64,000 bases of DNA from assembly GCF_000577615.1 (NCBI RefSeq), contig NZ_CBXX010000002.1, positions 310,001 to 374,000 on the forward strand. Direction: 5' to 3'. The notes under the pieces are model-generated. The model made no database searches and was not told the origin of the DNA. It was given only the letters and a program-made list of their open reading frames with translations. A program made the translations under genes and the position numbers. This document shows, in pieces, positions 8,023 to 16,929 of this stretch (position 1 is its first letter; every line of letters starts with the position of its first letter). Source of the DNA: Herbaspirillum sp. RV1423. Lineage in GTDB: Bacteria > Pseudomonadota > Gammaproteobacteria > Burkholderiales > Burkholderiaceae_D.

Positions 8023-9963
8023 ATGTTGACCCCGGATATGATTTTCACCACTGATCTACCAATGCGGAAGCGCCTGACCTTCCGCATCCTGATGACTACG
8101 CTGACCGGACTGGCGCTGACGCTGGTCGCGATCGGCTATACCTTGTTGCTTTCCTGGCAACTCGAAGGGGGCGGTGCGGCCATCAATGAGGCAGGCAGTC
8201 TGCGCATGCGCTCTTACCGTATCGCCATCGAACTGGAACATGCACAGGCGCCGGCAGTAGTTGAACAGGATTTGGCGGACTTCGGCCGCAGCTTGTCTGA
8301 CCTGCAAAATGGCGACGCCAAGCGGCCGCTGTTCCTGCCGCTGGAAGTTGGCATCCGCAAACAAATGGAGTTGGTGGCCCAGGAGTGGCAGCAGCATATT
8401 CATGGCAACGCCAGAGCAGTGCTCGACGCCGCCGACGCTCGGGCAAGACAGGCGGCGCTGAGGGCTTATGTCAGGGAAGCGCCGGGTTTTGTGGAGCAGA
8501 TCAATGTTCTGGTCTCGCTGGTCGAGAAGGAACAGGCCGAAAAAACCACCTGGCTGCGCCTGTGCCAGACCGCGCTGGTGTTCCTGTCGCTGGCCGCCAG
8601 CGTAGCCGTACTGTATCTGCTGTATCTCTGGATCGTCGGTCCCGTGAATCGCATGCAGGCCGGAATTGCGCGCATGTCCAAGGACGACCTGGAAGTGCGT
8701 CTCCCGGTCGAGAGCGAAGACGAATTCGGCGTGCTGGCGCAGGCGTTCAACACCATGGCCGATCATGTGCAGTCGGTGCATCGCACGCTGGAAGACCGGG
8801 TCAGCGAAAAGACGGCCAAACTGCAGGCGCAGAATCATGAAATCAGCACGCTTTATGACGTTGCCGGATTTCTCGCGGGACCGCATGCAATCGAGGAACT
8901 TTGCCGCGGCTTCCTGCTGAAGATCATGCAAAGAATGGAGGCCGACGGCGGCACCGTGCGCATCCTCGACCGGCGCGGCGATCATCTGCATATCACGGTG
9001 CATGAAGGCATTTCGGAAAACATGATCGAGGAAGAGCATTGCATCAAGACCGATGATTGCCTGTGCGGCACGGCGACGCATCAGGGCATCATTGTGGTTA
9101 GGGATTTCCGGCAATTGAGTCAGCAGAAGCAATATCGCTGCCGCAACGAAGGTTTTTTCTCGCTCGCCGTGTTCCAGATATTGGCGCGCGACGAAGTCAT
9201 CGGCAGCTTTTCGCTGCATTTCGCCAAGGAGCGCGACATTGTCATCGAAGAACGGCGCCTGCTGGAGACGCTGGGGAAGAACCTTGGCGCGGCCATCGAG
9301 AATCAGCGCCTGATCGCCAAGGAAAAGGAATTCGCCGTCTCGCAGGAGCGCAATCTGCTGGCGCAAGGTTTGCATGACAGTATTGCCCAGGGCTTGAATT
9401 TCCTCAATCTGCAAGTGCAGATGCTGGAAGATTCGCTCAAGCGCAACGCCGTCGACGAAATTCGGGAGATCGCGCCGCAATTGCGCGCCGGCGTGCAGGA
9501 AAGCTACGAAGACGTGCGCGAGCTGCTGCTCAATTTCCGCACCCGCTTGCAGGATAACAATCTGGAATCGGAAATGTGCAATGTCGTCAACCGCTTTCAG
9601 CGTCAGAGCGGAGTGCAGGGCGATATCCGCTTCGCCGGCAGCGGCGCGGCGCTGGCGCCCGAACAGCAGTTGCAGGTGCTGTTCATCCTGCAGGAAGCGC
9701 TTTCCAATGTGCGCAAGCACGCGCAGGCAAGCAAGGTCGATATCGTGGTCGATAATGAACGTGATTTCTCATTGACCGTCACGGATGACGGCAAAGGATT
9801 CAGCTTCGCGGAAGTCCTCGAAAAAGGCGATGCCCATGTCGGCCTGCGCATCATGCAGGAACGCGCCGAACATCTGGGCGCGAGATTTGATATCAAGAGT
9901 CAGAGCGGCGGCGGCACCACGATTTCATTACGGCTGTTAAGGCAGGAACGTCTGGTGGCCTGA
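8023..9963 (+). CDS. narX: Nitrate/nitrite sensor histidine kinase
   Basis: This protein of about 646 residues senses nitrate and nitrite in the periplasm and phosphorylates NarL. An N-terminal membrane helix is followed by a P-box-like segment (GGAAINEAGSLRMRSYR), the nitrate-binding signature of NarX/NarQ. A second membrane helix lies near residues 180-205. HAMP, a cysteine-bearing GAF-like central module and a HisKA_3 domain follow, with His451 in LAQGLHDSIAQG, then a HATPase domain ending in GLRIMQERAEHLGARF. The start is uncertain: ATG codons at 8023, 8038 and 8062 all lack strong ribosome sites. narL follows 64 bases downstream. Confidence 0.95.
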   Translation: MLTPDMIFTTDLPMRKRLTFRILMTTLTGLALTLVAIGYTLLLSWQLEGGGAAINEAGSLRMRSYRIAIELEHAQAPAVVEQDLADFGRSLSDLQNGDAKRPLFLPLEVGIRKQMELVAQEWQQHIHGNARAVLDAADARARQAALRAYVREAPGFVEQINVLVSLVEKEQAEKTTWLRLCQTALVFLSLAASVAVLYLLYLWIVGPVNRMQAGIARMSKDDLEVRLPVESEDEFGVLAQAFNTMADHVQSVHRTLEDRVSEKTAKLQAQNHEISTLYDVAGFLAGPHAIEELCRGFLLKIMQRMEADGGTVRILDRRGDHLHITVHEGISENMIEEEHCIKTDDCLCGTATHQGIIVVRDFRQLSQQKQYRCRNEGFFSLAVFQILARDEVIGSFSLHFAKERDIVIEERRLLETLGKNLGAAIENQRLIAKEKEFAVSQERNLLAQGLHDSIAQGLNFLNLQVQMLEDSLKRNAVDEIREIAPQLRAGVQESYEDVRELLLNFRTRLQDNNLESEMCNVVNRFQRQSGVQGDIRFAGSGAALAPEQQLQVLFILQEALSNVRKHAQASKVDIVVDNERDFSLTVTDDGKGFSFAEVLEKGDAHVGLRIMQERAEHLGARFDIKSQSGGGTTISLRLLRQERLVA

Positions 9964-10027
9964 ATTTTTCAGGCCGCCGGCCTTGTGGCGACGGCGCGCA
10001 AGTTTTACAAGAAACGGAAAGAACCGC

Positions 10028-10672
10028 ATGGCAATCAGGATTTTACTGGTCGATGATCACTCGCTGTTTCGCAGCGGCATGCGTCTGCTGCTGCAACGCA
10101 ATCCCGAATTCGAGATCGTCGGCGAAGCCTCGGACGGCCTTGACGGCGTCAAGCGCGCCAAGCAACTGCGTCCGGATATTGTGCTGATGGACTTGAACAT
10201 GCCGGGATTGTCGGGGCTGGAAGCGATGCAGTTGATTGTCGATGATTTGCCCGATACGGCGGTGCTGATGCTGACCGTGTCCGAAGAGGCCGAAGATCTG
10301 ACGACCGCGCTCAAGCAAGGCGCGCGAGGCTATCTGTTGAAGAATATCGAAGCCGATTATCTGACCCAGGCCATCAAGCGCGCCGTGGCCGGCGAGCCGG
10401 TGATCGCCGAATCGATGACGGCCAAGCTGGTGATGCAATTCCGCTCGGGAAACAATCTGAGCAGCACGCCGGAAAAAGAAAAACTGACGCCGAGAGAGCG
10501 CGAAACCATGATCTGCCTGGCGCGCGGCGAAAGCAACAAGGAGATCGCCCGCAATCTTGATGTGGCCGAGAGCACGGTCAAGATTCACGTGCAAAACATT
10601 CTGAAAAAACTCAATCTGACCAGTCGCGTGCAGATCGCCGTTTATGCGGTTGAACACGGCCTGGACAAGTAA
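10028..10672 (+). CDS. narL: Nitrate/nitrite response regulator
   Basis: This 214-residue LuxR-type regulator is the partner of NarX. The receiver domain has the acidic pair Asp9-Asp10, the phosphorylated Asp55 in VLMDLNMPG and a conserved lysine in GYLLKNIE. The C-terminal helix-turn-helix begins at LTPRERETMICLARGESNKEIA. The ATG at 10028 follows GGAAAGAACCGC; a further upstream in-frame GTG would add a non-conserved arginine-rich tail. It would control nar transcription through heptamer sites upstream of narG, outside the window. Confidence 0.96.
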   Translation: MAIRILLVDDHSLFRSGMRLLLQRNPEFEIVGEASDGLDGVKRAKQLRPDIVLMDLNMPGLSGLEAMQLIVDDLPDTAVLMLTVSEEAEDLTTALKQGARGYLLKNIEADYLTQAIKRAVAGEPVIAESMTAKLVMQFRSGNNLSSTPEKEKLTPRERETMICLARGESNKEIARNLDVAESTVKIHVQNILKKLNLTSRVQIAVYAVEHGLDK

Positions 10673-10856
10673 CTCCACGGCACCCGCCGCGAGCGCAACA
10701 GGCGCTTTGCGCGCCGTCATCAGCGAACTTCCGCATGCACCGCGACAAGCAATTTCCAGGCCGCAGGCCAGCCGGCGACCTGGCTCTGGTTCCTGCCCGG
10801 AGATCGCTTCGCAAGGTGCAGGGCCAGGCTGAAACGCACACTTAAATGATGCGTCC

Positions 10857-10870
10857 TTGATGTACATTAA
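10857..10870. promoter_or_regulatory. FNR-type box upstream of the nitronate monooxygenase gene
   Basis: The sequence TTGATGTACATTAA matches the FNR consensus TTGATNNNNATCAA at nine of ten defined positions. It lies in the 408-base gene-free stretch between narL and the nitronate monooxygenase gene, about 210 bases before that start. If it acts at -41.5, the message would carry a leader of about 175 bases. Nothing else is recognisable in the gap. Confidence 0.55.
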
Positions 10871-11080
10871 AGATTCGCAGGACAAGCCATCCTATAGTGC
10901 TTCTCAGCGCGTACCGGCCCTGTGTTTTCTGGCGGCCGGGCCACTCTTTTCGACGACATTACCCCTATCTTGACCAGGGATATCGACATGTCGCACTTTC
11001 GTCATTTGTCCCGCAATGGGTAAAGCAGGTTTGTCTTCCCACTGTTCGACTGGTTATTTACCGGAATAGGAAATATCACC

Positions 11081-12250
11081 ATGCTGAAAACTTCATTAGC
11101 GCATTTCAAGATCAAGCTCAAGTCCCTGCTGCCGATTGTCCAGGGCGGCATGGGCGTGGGCGTCTCGGCCCATCGACTGGCAGGCACGGTTGCCAGTCTG
11201 GGCGCGATGGGGACCATATCGAGCATCGATTTGCGGCGCCACCATCCCGACCTGATGGAACAGACCGGGCGTTCACGCGACAAGGAACTGATCAATGCCG
11301 CCAATCTGGTCGCGCTCGATCGTGAAATCCAGGCGGCCAAGAAAATCGCCGGCGGCAAAGGCATGATCGCCATGAATGTCATGCGCGCCATTTCGCAATA
11401 CGTCGGCTGCGTCCGGCAATCCTGCGAAAGCGGCGCCGATGCGCTGGTGGTGGGCGCCGGCCTGCCGCTTGATCTGCCCGATCTGACGCGCGAATATCCC
11501 GATGTCGCGCTCATTCCGATCCTCTCGGATGCGCGCGGCATCAGTCTGCTGCTCAAGAAGTGGATGCGCAAGAATCGCCTGCCTGACGCCATCGTGATTG
11601 AAAATCCGCGCTATGCGGCAGGTCATCTCGGTGCCGCCAGCATCGAGCAGATCAACGATCCGCACTTTTCATTTTCGCGGGTTCTGAAAAGCACGCTGGA
11701 GCTGTTCAAGGAATTGAAGATCGAACGCGAGAGCATGCCCCTGATCGTTGCCGGCGGCATTCATACGCATGAGCAAGTGCGCGATATGCTCAGTCTCGGC
11801 GCCAGCGCAGTGCAGCTCGGCACCGCCTTCGCCGTCACCGAAGAGGGCGATGCCCATCCCAACTTCAAGAGCGTGCTGGCGCAAGCCAGGCCGGAAGACA
11901 CCGTCACCTTCATGAGCGTGGCCGGCTTGCCTGCGCGCGCAGTGAAAACGCCATGGCTGGTGAATTATCTGGAAAAGGAAGAAAAGATGCGGCGTCGCGC
12001 CAAACCGCAGCAATGCACGGTGGGTTTCGACTGTCTGCAGGAATGCGGCCTGCGCGACGGCAACCCCAAGGCGGGGCAGTTCTGCATCGATACCCAACTG
12101 GGGTTCGCCCTGGAAGGCGACGTCAAGCGCGGTCTGTTCTTCCGCAGCTCGGAGCGTCTGCCGCTGGGCAACGCGGTGCGGCCGGTCAGGGAATTGATGC
12201 AATACCTGCTGACCGGCATCCTGCCGGAAAACCAGCCGCTGGCGATTTGA
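11081..12250 (+). CDS. Nitronate monooxygenase family flavoprotein
   Basis: This 389-residue FMN-binding TIM-barrel protein resembles nitronate monooxygenases (2-nitropropane dioxygenases), which oxidise toxic alkyl nitronates. Visible signatures are the N-terminal PIVQGGMGVGVSAHRLAG loop, the flavin-phosphate segment LIVAGGIHTHEQVRDML and GASAVQLGTAF. A C-terminal extension with CTVGFDCLQECGL and a further cysteine is longer than in minimal members and could bind metal, but this is not certain. AATAGGAAATATCACC precedes the ATG. An FNR-like box upstream and the neighbouring nar genes suggest anaerobic expression. Confidence 0.85.
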   Translation: MLKTSLAHFKIKLKSLLPIVQGGMGVGVSAHRLAGTVASLGAMGTISSIDLRRHHPDLMEQTGRSRDKELINAANLVALDREIQAAKKIAGGKGMIAMNVMRAISQYVGCVRQSCESGADALVVGAGLPLDLPDLTREYPDVALIPILSDARGISLLLKKWMRKNRLPDAIVIENPRYAAGHLGAASIEQINDPHFSFSRVLKSTLELFKELKIERESMPLIVAGGIHTHEQVRDMLSLGASAVQLGTAFAVTEEGDAHPNFKSVLAQARPEDTVTFMSVAGLPARAVKTPWLVNYLEKEEKMRRRAKPQQCTVGFDCLQECGLRDGNPKAGQFCIDTQLGFALEGDVKRGLFFRSSERLPLGNAVRPVRELMQYLLTGILPENQPLAI

Positions 12251-12377
12251 AAGCGATCAAAAATTTGAGCGAATTGCGGCGTTACGGATCGGGATCAAGA
12301 CGTTCAGTCTTGACCTCGATTCGCACCTGGCGCTTCATCCCAAACAGGGCAAGCTCGCACTCACGCCTATTGATGAA

Positions 12378-13007
12378 ATGAGTTCTATGTACTACGGTGA
12401 AAGATTCAACAGCATCACGCATCTGATCGGAGCGGTGCTGGCAACGTTTGGCGCCACCCTGTTGATTGTGCTGGCTGCGCGCGTGGGCAATCCCTGGAAA
12501 ATCGTCAGTTTCAGCATCTATGGCGCAATGTTGCTGAGCCTGTATGTATTTTCGACCCTGTATCACAGCGTACGCGGCGCCGTCGCAAAAAACGTCTTGC
12601 AGAAATTCGACCATTGCGCGATCTACCTGCTGATCGCCGGCAGCTACACGCCGTTTGCGCTGGTGCCCCTGCGCGGACCGTGGGGCTGGTCATTGTTTGG
12701 CGTGGTGTGGGGACTGGCGCTCATCGGCATTGTCCAGGAAATCTGGCTGGCCAAAGGCGCGCGCATCGGCTCGCTGATCATTTACATGCTGATGGGCTGG
12801 CTGGCGGTGATCGCCGTCGTGCCGTTGATCGACGCGCTGACATGGTCCGGCTTCCTGTGGCTGGCCGCTGGAGGCCTGTTTTATACCGTCGGCATCTATT
12901 TTTATGCGACCGATCATCGGATACGCCACGGCCACGGCGTATGGCATCTGTTCGTGATGGCGGGCAGCGGCTGTCACTACGTCACCATCCTGTTGTATGT
13001 CGCCTAG
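12378..13007 (+). CDS. Hemolysin III / PAQR family membrane protein
   Basis: This 209-residue protein has seven predicted membrane helices and belongs to the hemolysin III (YqfA/PAQR) family. The conserved elements are the N-terminal ERFNSITHLIGAVLA, the helix-two ST-YH pattern in FSTLYHSVRG, KFDHCAIYLLIAGSYTPF, and the C-terminal metal-site histidines in HGVWHLFVMAGSGCHY. The family's enzymatic role in bacteria is not established. The ATG at 12378 and another nine bases on are both possible starts. It ends 54 bases before the convergent nrdG. Confidence 0.88.
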   Translation: MSSMYYGERFNSITHLIGAVLATFGATLLIVLAARVGNPWKIVSFSIYGAMLLSLYVFSTLYHSVRGAVAKNVLQKFDHCAIYLLIAGSYTPFALVPLRGPWGWSLFGVVWGLALIGIVQEIWLAKGARIGSLIIYMLMGWLAVIAVVPLIDALTWSGFLWLAAGGLFYTVGIYFYATDHRIRHGHGVWHLFVMAGSGCHYVTILLYVA

Positions 13008-13025
13008 GAACGCATTTCATCAACA
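13008..13025. repeat. Copy 1 of an 18-base sequence repeated inverted at 14773-14790
   Basis: The string GAACGCATTTCATCAACA immediately follows the hemolysin III gene stop. Its exact reverse complement recurs about 1.75 kb away in the fabI/ubiU divergent region. The role is unknown; an operator or a small dispersed element are possibilities. Confidence 0.6.
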
Positions 13026-13061
13026 TCCGCAAGTGAGAACGAGCCTGTTGAGTTCCAAGCC

Positions 13062-13784
13062 TCAGGCCGAACGGAAGGTGAATTGCGCGAACATGGCGGC
13101 AATCTGTTCCAGCAGCGCCTTGCCGGGATAACCGGCGGTGGAGACGGCCTTCAATCCGGCGTCCGCGCAGCCTTGTGCGCGGAACAGTTGCAAGGCGTAG
13201 TTGCGCACTTCCATGTGCTGCAGGGTCTGCGCCAGGCTCAAGATATCCTCTTCCCCCAACAGGCTGGGATGGATGGTGGTTCTGAATTCGTAGGGAATGC
13301 CACTGGCCAGGATCAGCCTGGCGCTGTTGTGGGCCTGGCGCCAGCTATCGCCGACCGAGGTGACGCGGTGATAGCCGTCGAAGGGCGCCTTGATATCGAA
13401 GCCGACCCAGTCCAGCAGCGGCAACAGGGCGGCCAGCCGGTTCGGATAGGCGCCGGCGGTATGCAGGCCGATACTGAAACCGAGTTCTCGCACGGCGCGA
13501 ATGGCGTCGCCCAGCATGCTGTCGGTAGTCGCTTCACCGCCGCTGAATACGACCGCGTCGATCAGGCCGACACGGCGCTCCAGTAACTGCATGATTTGCG
13601 GCCAGGGAACGGCGCCTTCACCGGTGCGCGATTGCAGATGCGGATTGTGGCAATAGCCGCAGCGCCAGGGACAGCCTTGGACAAAAATGACGGCAGCCAG
13701 CTTGCCGGGATAATCGGTTGCGGTGAAGGGGGCGATGCCGCCCACTTTCAGCGAGCGCATCGAACCAGCGTTATTCGGCGACAT
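13062..13784 (-). CDS. nrdG: Anaerobic ribonucleotide reductase activating protein
   Basis: This 240-residue radical-SAM activase installs the glycyl radical on the class III ribonucleotide reductase. The cluster motif [10 protein letters not shown] gives Cys38, Cys42 and Cys45. SGGEATTD is the SAM-binding segment and GFDIKAPF lies in the barrel. The start at 13784 overlaps the end of fabI by 14 bases; an alternative ATG at 13760 lies just past the fabI stop, and neither has a strong ribosome site. The gene is about 4 kb from nrdD, with fabI directly upstream, so it is probably expressed as a fabI-nrdG unit. Confidence 0.92.
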   Translation of the reverse strand: MSPNNAGSMRSLKVGGIAPFTATDYPGKLAAVIFVQGCPWRCGYCHNPHLQSRTGEGAVPWPQIMQLLERRVGLIDAVVFSGGEATTDSMLGDAIRAVRELGFSIGLHTAGAYPNRLAALLPLLDWVGFDIKAPFDGYHRVTSVGDSWRQAHNSARLILASGIPYEFRTTIHPSLLGEEDILSLAQTLQHMEVRNYALQLFRAQGCADAGLKAVSTAGYPGKALLEQIAAMFAQFTFRSA

Positions 13785-14559
13785 GATGACAGGCCATCAC
13801 ATGAGAAAATCCACAATCGACGTAGATGATTTCGCTTGTGATGCCGGACGCCAGATCGGACAACAGGAACGCCGCCGTATTGCCGACTTCCAGGATGGTC
13901 ACATTGCGGCGCAGCGGCGCATTGGCCGCGGCGATGCCGAGCAACTTGCCGAAATCCTTGATGCCGGAGGCCGCCAGCGTCTTGATCGGTCCGGCCGAAA
14001 TGCCGTTGACGCGGATGCCTTTGGCGCCGAGCGAGTCGCTCAGATAGCGCACGCTGGCTTCCAGCGACGCTTTGGCCAGCCCCATCGTGTTGTAGTGCGG
14101 AGCGGCGCGCACCGAGCCCATATAGGTCAGGGTCAGCAGCGAGGAATCTTGATGCAGCAAGGGCAACGCGGCTTTGGCCAGCGCCGCGAAGCTGTATGCC
14201 GAGATGTCATGCGCGATGCGATAGGCGTCCCGCGACAGTCCTTCCAGAAAGTCGCCGCTGATGGCTTCACGCGGTGCAAAACCGATGGCATGCACCAGTC
14301 CATCCAGTTGTTGCCAGTGCTTGCCGAGATCAGCGAACAGCGCATTGATCTGCTCATCGGAGCCCACGTCACAGTCGAAGATCAGTTCACTGCCGAATTC
14401 CTTCGCAAAATCTGCGGTGCGTTCCTTGAAGCGCTCGCCGACGTAGGTAAACGCCAGTTCAGCACCTTCGCGTTTGCAGGCCTGGGCGATACCGTAGGCG
14501 ATGGAACGATTGGACAACAGGCCTGTGATGAGGATTTTTTTGCCTTGCAAGAATGCCAT
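13771..14559 (-). CDS. fabI: Enoyl-[acyl-carrier-protein] reductase (NADH)
   Basis: This 262-residue short-chain dehydrogenase carries out the last reduction of fatty acid elongation. The nucleotide-binding loop is [15 protein letters not shown]. The catalytic residues are Tyr146, Tyr156 and Lys163, in the FabI spacing Tyr-x6-Lys. The ATG at 14559 is preferred because GGAG lies seven bases upstream and the N-terminus [13 protein letters not shown] matches the family; an in-frame extension upstream is unlikely. An FNR-like box about 125 bases upstream and the overlapping nrdG suggest that this copy is linked to anaerobic growth. Other enoyl reductases cannot be excluded elsewhere in the genome. 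Confidence 0.96.
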   Translation of the reverse strand: MAFLQGKKILITGLLSNRSIAYGIAQACKREGAELAFTYVGERFKERTADFAKEFGSELIFDCDVGSDEQINALFADLGKHWQQLDGLVHAIGFAPREAISGDFLEGLSRDAYRIAHDISAYSFAALAKAALPLLHQDSSLLTLTYMGSVRAAPHYNTMGLAKASLEASVRYLSDSLGAKGIRVNGISAGPIKTLAASGIKDFGKLLGIAAANAPLRRNVTILEVGNTAAFLLSDLASGITSEIIYVDCGFSHVMACHHVAE

Positions 14560-14679
14560 GTATGACTCCGAGGTATGCGTGCCGCCCATGATTGGCATGG
14601 TCTGGATATCCTGCTGCCAGCCGTATCGACCGGCTCCGCGAGATGTCCTGCATCTTAGGCGGCGCACACCGGGCTGTCC

Positions 14680-14693
14680 TTGATGTACCTCAA
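14680..14693. promoter_or_regulatory. FNR-type box in the fabI-ubiU divergent region
   Basis: TTGATGTACCTCAA matches the FNR consensus at nine of ten defined positions. It lies about 125 bases upstream of fabI (minus strand) and 240 bases upstream of ubiU (plus strand), inside a 370-base region without genes. It is the better candidate for controlling fabI-nrdG. Confidence 0.55.
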
Positions 14694-14758
14694 GGCGGCG
14701 GCCCGGCGTCGGTCATCATGGCAGATGCAGAAGTTCGCGGCGGCTCGGTGGGTGGTTG

Positions 14759-14790
14759 GAACGCATTTTATGTGTTGATGAAATGCGTTC
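14759..14790. repeat. Inverted repeat with arms GAACGCATTT / AAATGCGTTC
   Basis: Ten-base perfect arms at 14759-14768 and 14781-14790 flank a 12-base loop. The right arm plus part of the loop (TGTTGATGAAATGCGTTC) is the exact reverse complement of 13008-13025. It sits between two FNR-like boxes in the fabI/ubiU divergent promoter region, so an operator function is plausible. There is no T-tract, which argues against a simple terminator. Confidence 0.5.
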
Positions 14791-14793
14791 TAA

Positions 14794-14807
14794 TTGATCC
14801 AGGTTAA
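14794..14807. promoter_or_regulatory. FNR-type box upstream of ubiU
   Basis: TTGATCCAGGTTAA matches the FNR consensus at eight of ten defined positions. It lies four bases after the inverted repeat and about 130 bases before the ubiU start. Anaerobic control of the ubiUVT genes is known in other proteobacteria and would fit. Confidence 0.45.
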
Positions 14808-14929
14808 AGATTATCGATCTACCTGCGCTGTACAGTACCCGCTTACCATTGAGAAAGGCGTTCGATGCGTTCGCGGCCGCTGTCGGAATTAGCAGGACGG
14901 TTGTGCCGGACGCTGGACAATCAAACGAT

Positions 14930-16012
14930 ATGACTATGGATCAGGCAGTAATCAAATCCACTCCTTCCCAAGAAACCGCCGCAAATTCCGCCACCGAAAT
15001 CAATGCCGCGAAAGTGCTCGAGCTGGTCTGTCCGGCCGGCAGCCTGCCGGCGCTCAAGGCGGCCGTCGATGCCGGTGCAGACTGTGTTTACCTGGGTTTT
15101 CGCGACGCCACCAATGCGCGCAATTTCGCCGGTCTGAATTTCGACGAAGCGGCCATTGCCGAAGGCATCGACTATGCGCATCAGCGTGCGCGCAAGGTAT
15201 TGCTGGCGTTGAACACTTATCCGCAAGCCGCCACCAGCCAACTGTGGCGCGGCGCCATTGATCGGGCTGCCGTCGCCGGCGTCGACGCCGTCATCATGGC
15301 TGATCCAGGCTTGATGCGCTATAGCGCCGACAACTATCCCGATTTGCGCATCCATCTGTCGGTGCAAGGTTCGGCGACCAATTATGAAGCGATCAATTTC
15401 TATCAGAAGCATTTCGGCGTGGCGCGTGCGGTGCTGCCGCGCGTGCTGTCGCTGGCGCAGGTTGAACTGGTGGCCAAGAACACCGGCATCGATATTGAAG
15501 TGTTCGGTTTCGGCAGCTTGTGCGTGATGGTCGAGGGGCGTTGCGCTCTGTCGTCCTATGTCACCGGCGAAGCGCCCAATACGCACGGCGTTTGTTCGCC
15601 GGCCAAGGCGGTGCGCTGGCAACAGACGCCAAAGGGGCTGGAGTCGCGTCTGAACGGCGCGCTCATCGACCGCTATGACGATCATGAGAACGCCAGTTAT
15701 CCGACCTTGTGCAAAGGGCGCTTTGATGTCGAAGATGAAAATTATTACGCCATTGAAGAACCGGCCAGCCTGAATACGCTCGCGCTATTGCCGCAACTCG
15801 TCGCCATGGGCGTCAAGGCGGTCAAGATCGAAGGCCGCCAGCGCAGTCCGGCCTATGTATCTCAGGTCACGCGCGTCTGGCGCGACGCCATCGATCATTG
15901 CCTGTCGCAGCCGCAGCGCTATTCGGTCAAGCCAGGCTGGATGAGCGAATTGAACAAGGTGGCGGAAGGGCAGCAGCATACGCTGGGCGCCTTTCATCGT
16001 GCCTGGAAATAA
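14930..16012 (+). CDS. ubiU: O2-independent ubiquinone biosynthesis protein, U32 family
   Basis: This protein of about 360 residues belongs to peptidase family U32 but acts, with UbiV, in oxygen-independent hydroxylation of ubiquinone precursors. Four cysteines fit the known [4Fe-4S] ligands: SLCVM, EGRCAL, HGVCSP and TLCKGR. The N-terminal LVCPAGSLPALKAAVDAGAD is the family start. The ATG at 14930 is chosen; another lies six bases on, and an upstream GTG would add a non-conserved tail of about 27 residues. ubiV starts 12 bases after its stop. The set lets the cell keep ubiquinone for nitrate respiration without oxygen. Confidence 0.94.
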   Translation: MTMDQAVIKSTPSQETAANSATEINAAKVLELVCPAGSLPALKAAVDAGADCVYLGFRDATNARNFAGLNFDEAAIAEGIDYAHQRARKVLLALNTYPQAATSQLWRGAIDRAAVAGVDAVIMADPGLMRYSADNYPDLRIHLSVQGSATNYEAINFYQKHFGVARAVLPRVLSLAQVELVAKNTGIDIEVFGFGSLCVMVEGRCALSSYVTGEAPNTHGVCSPAKAVRWQQTPKGLESRLNGALIDRYDDHENASYPTLCKGRFDVEDENYYAIEEPASLNTLALLPQLVAMGVKAVKIEGRQRSPAYVSQVTRVWRDAIDHCLSQPQRYSVKPGWMSELNKVAEGQQHTLGAFHRAWK

Positions 16013-16023
16013 GAGGGAAGAAC

Positions 16024-16929
16024 ATGTTAAAACTAGCCTTGGGACCGATTCTTTATTACTGGCCGCGCGATACGGTATTCGCGTTCTACGACAAGATTGC
16101 TGCAACCCCGGTTGATATCGTCTATATCGGCGAAACCGTGTGTTCGCGCCGTCATGAATTGCGTCCATCCGAGTGGCTGCAGGTTGCCGAAACACTCACG
16201 GCGGCGGGCAAGCAGGTGGTGTTGTCGACGCAGGTGCTGCTGGAATCGGGCAGCGATTTATCGACGATGCGCCGGATCACCGACAATGGCCGCTTCATGG
16301 TTGAGGCCAACGACATGGGCGCGGTCAGTTGCCTCACCGGCAAGGGCGCCTTTGTGGCCGGCCCGCATCTCAATATCTACAATCCGCCGACGCTGGAGCT
16401 GATGGCGTCGCTGGGCGCCAGCCGTTGGGTGATGCCGCTGGAAATGGATGCAAATAGCCTGGCAATCATGCAAGAGACACGTCCTGCCGGGCTGGAAACC
16501 GAAGTCTTCGCCTATGGCCGCATGGCGCTGGCGTTCTCGGCGCGCTGCTTCACGGCGCGTCATCGCAATCTGGAAAAGGATCATTGCCAGTTCAGTTGCA
16601 TCGCCCATCCTGACGGCCTGACGTTGAAAACCAAGGAAGGGCTGCCGTTCCTGGTGCTTAACGGCATCCAGACGCAGTCGTCGCTGGTATACAACCTGCT
16701 GGGCCAGGTGAAGCAGATGCAGGCGCTGGGCGTGGATATATTGCGCGTCAGTCCGCAATCGGCGCATACCGAAGAGATCATCGGCGCATTCGACAGCGTG
16801 CGCACGGAGCGCGTGGCGGCAGAGGAAGCCGCCGCCGCCATGCAGCAATGGATGCCCGAAGAATCATGTAACGGCTACTGGTTCGGCCAGCCAGGCCAGT
16901 CATTGAATACAGACAGGAGTTACGCATGA
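16024..16929 (+). CDS. ubiV: O2-independent ubiquinone biosynthesis protein, U32 family
   Basis: This 301-residue U32-family partner forms a heterodimer with UbiU. Candidate [4Fe-4S] cysteines are Cys40 in GETVCSRRHEL and the group SARCFTARH...DHCQFSC, in the known UbiV spacing. The ATG at 16024 follows GAGGGAAGAAC and gives the family N-terminus MLKLALGPILYYWPRD; the longer upstream frame overlaps ubiU and is rejected. The stop overlaps the ubiT start in an ATGA arrangement. Confidence 0.94.
   Translation: MLKLALGPILYYWPRDTVFAFYDKIAATPVDIVYIGETVCSRRHELRPSEWLQVAETLTAAGKQVVLSTQVLLESGSDLSTMRRITDNGRFMVEANDMGAVSCLTGKGAFVAGPHLNIYNPPTLELMASLGASRWVMPLEMDANSLAIMQETRPAGLETEVFAYGRMALAFSARCFTARHRNLEKDHCQFSCIAHPDGLTLKTKEGLPFLVLNGIQTQSSLVYNLLGQVKQMQALGVDILRVSPQSAHTEEIIGAFDSVRTERVAAEEAAAAMQQWMPEESCNGYWFGQPGQSLNTDRSYA

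Noticed and set aside
8056-9720. 554-codon minus-strand open frame opposite narX
   Set aside because: Antisense shadow of narX; no domain or ribosome site.
10897-11325. Open frame of 142 codons overlapping the start of the nitronate monooxygenase gene
   Set aside because: It shows no family resemblance and overlaps a well-supported gene in another frame; the composition explains the open frame.
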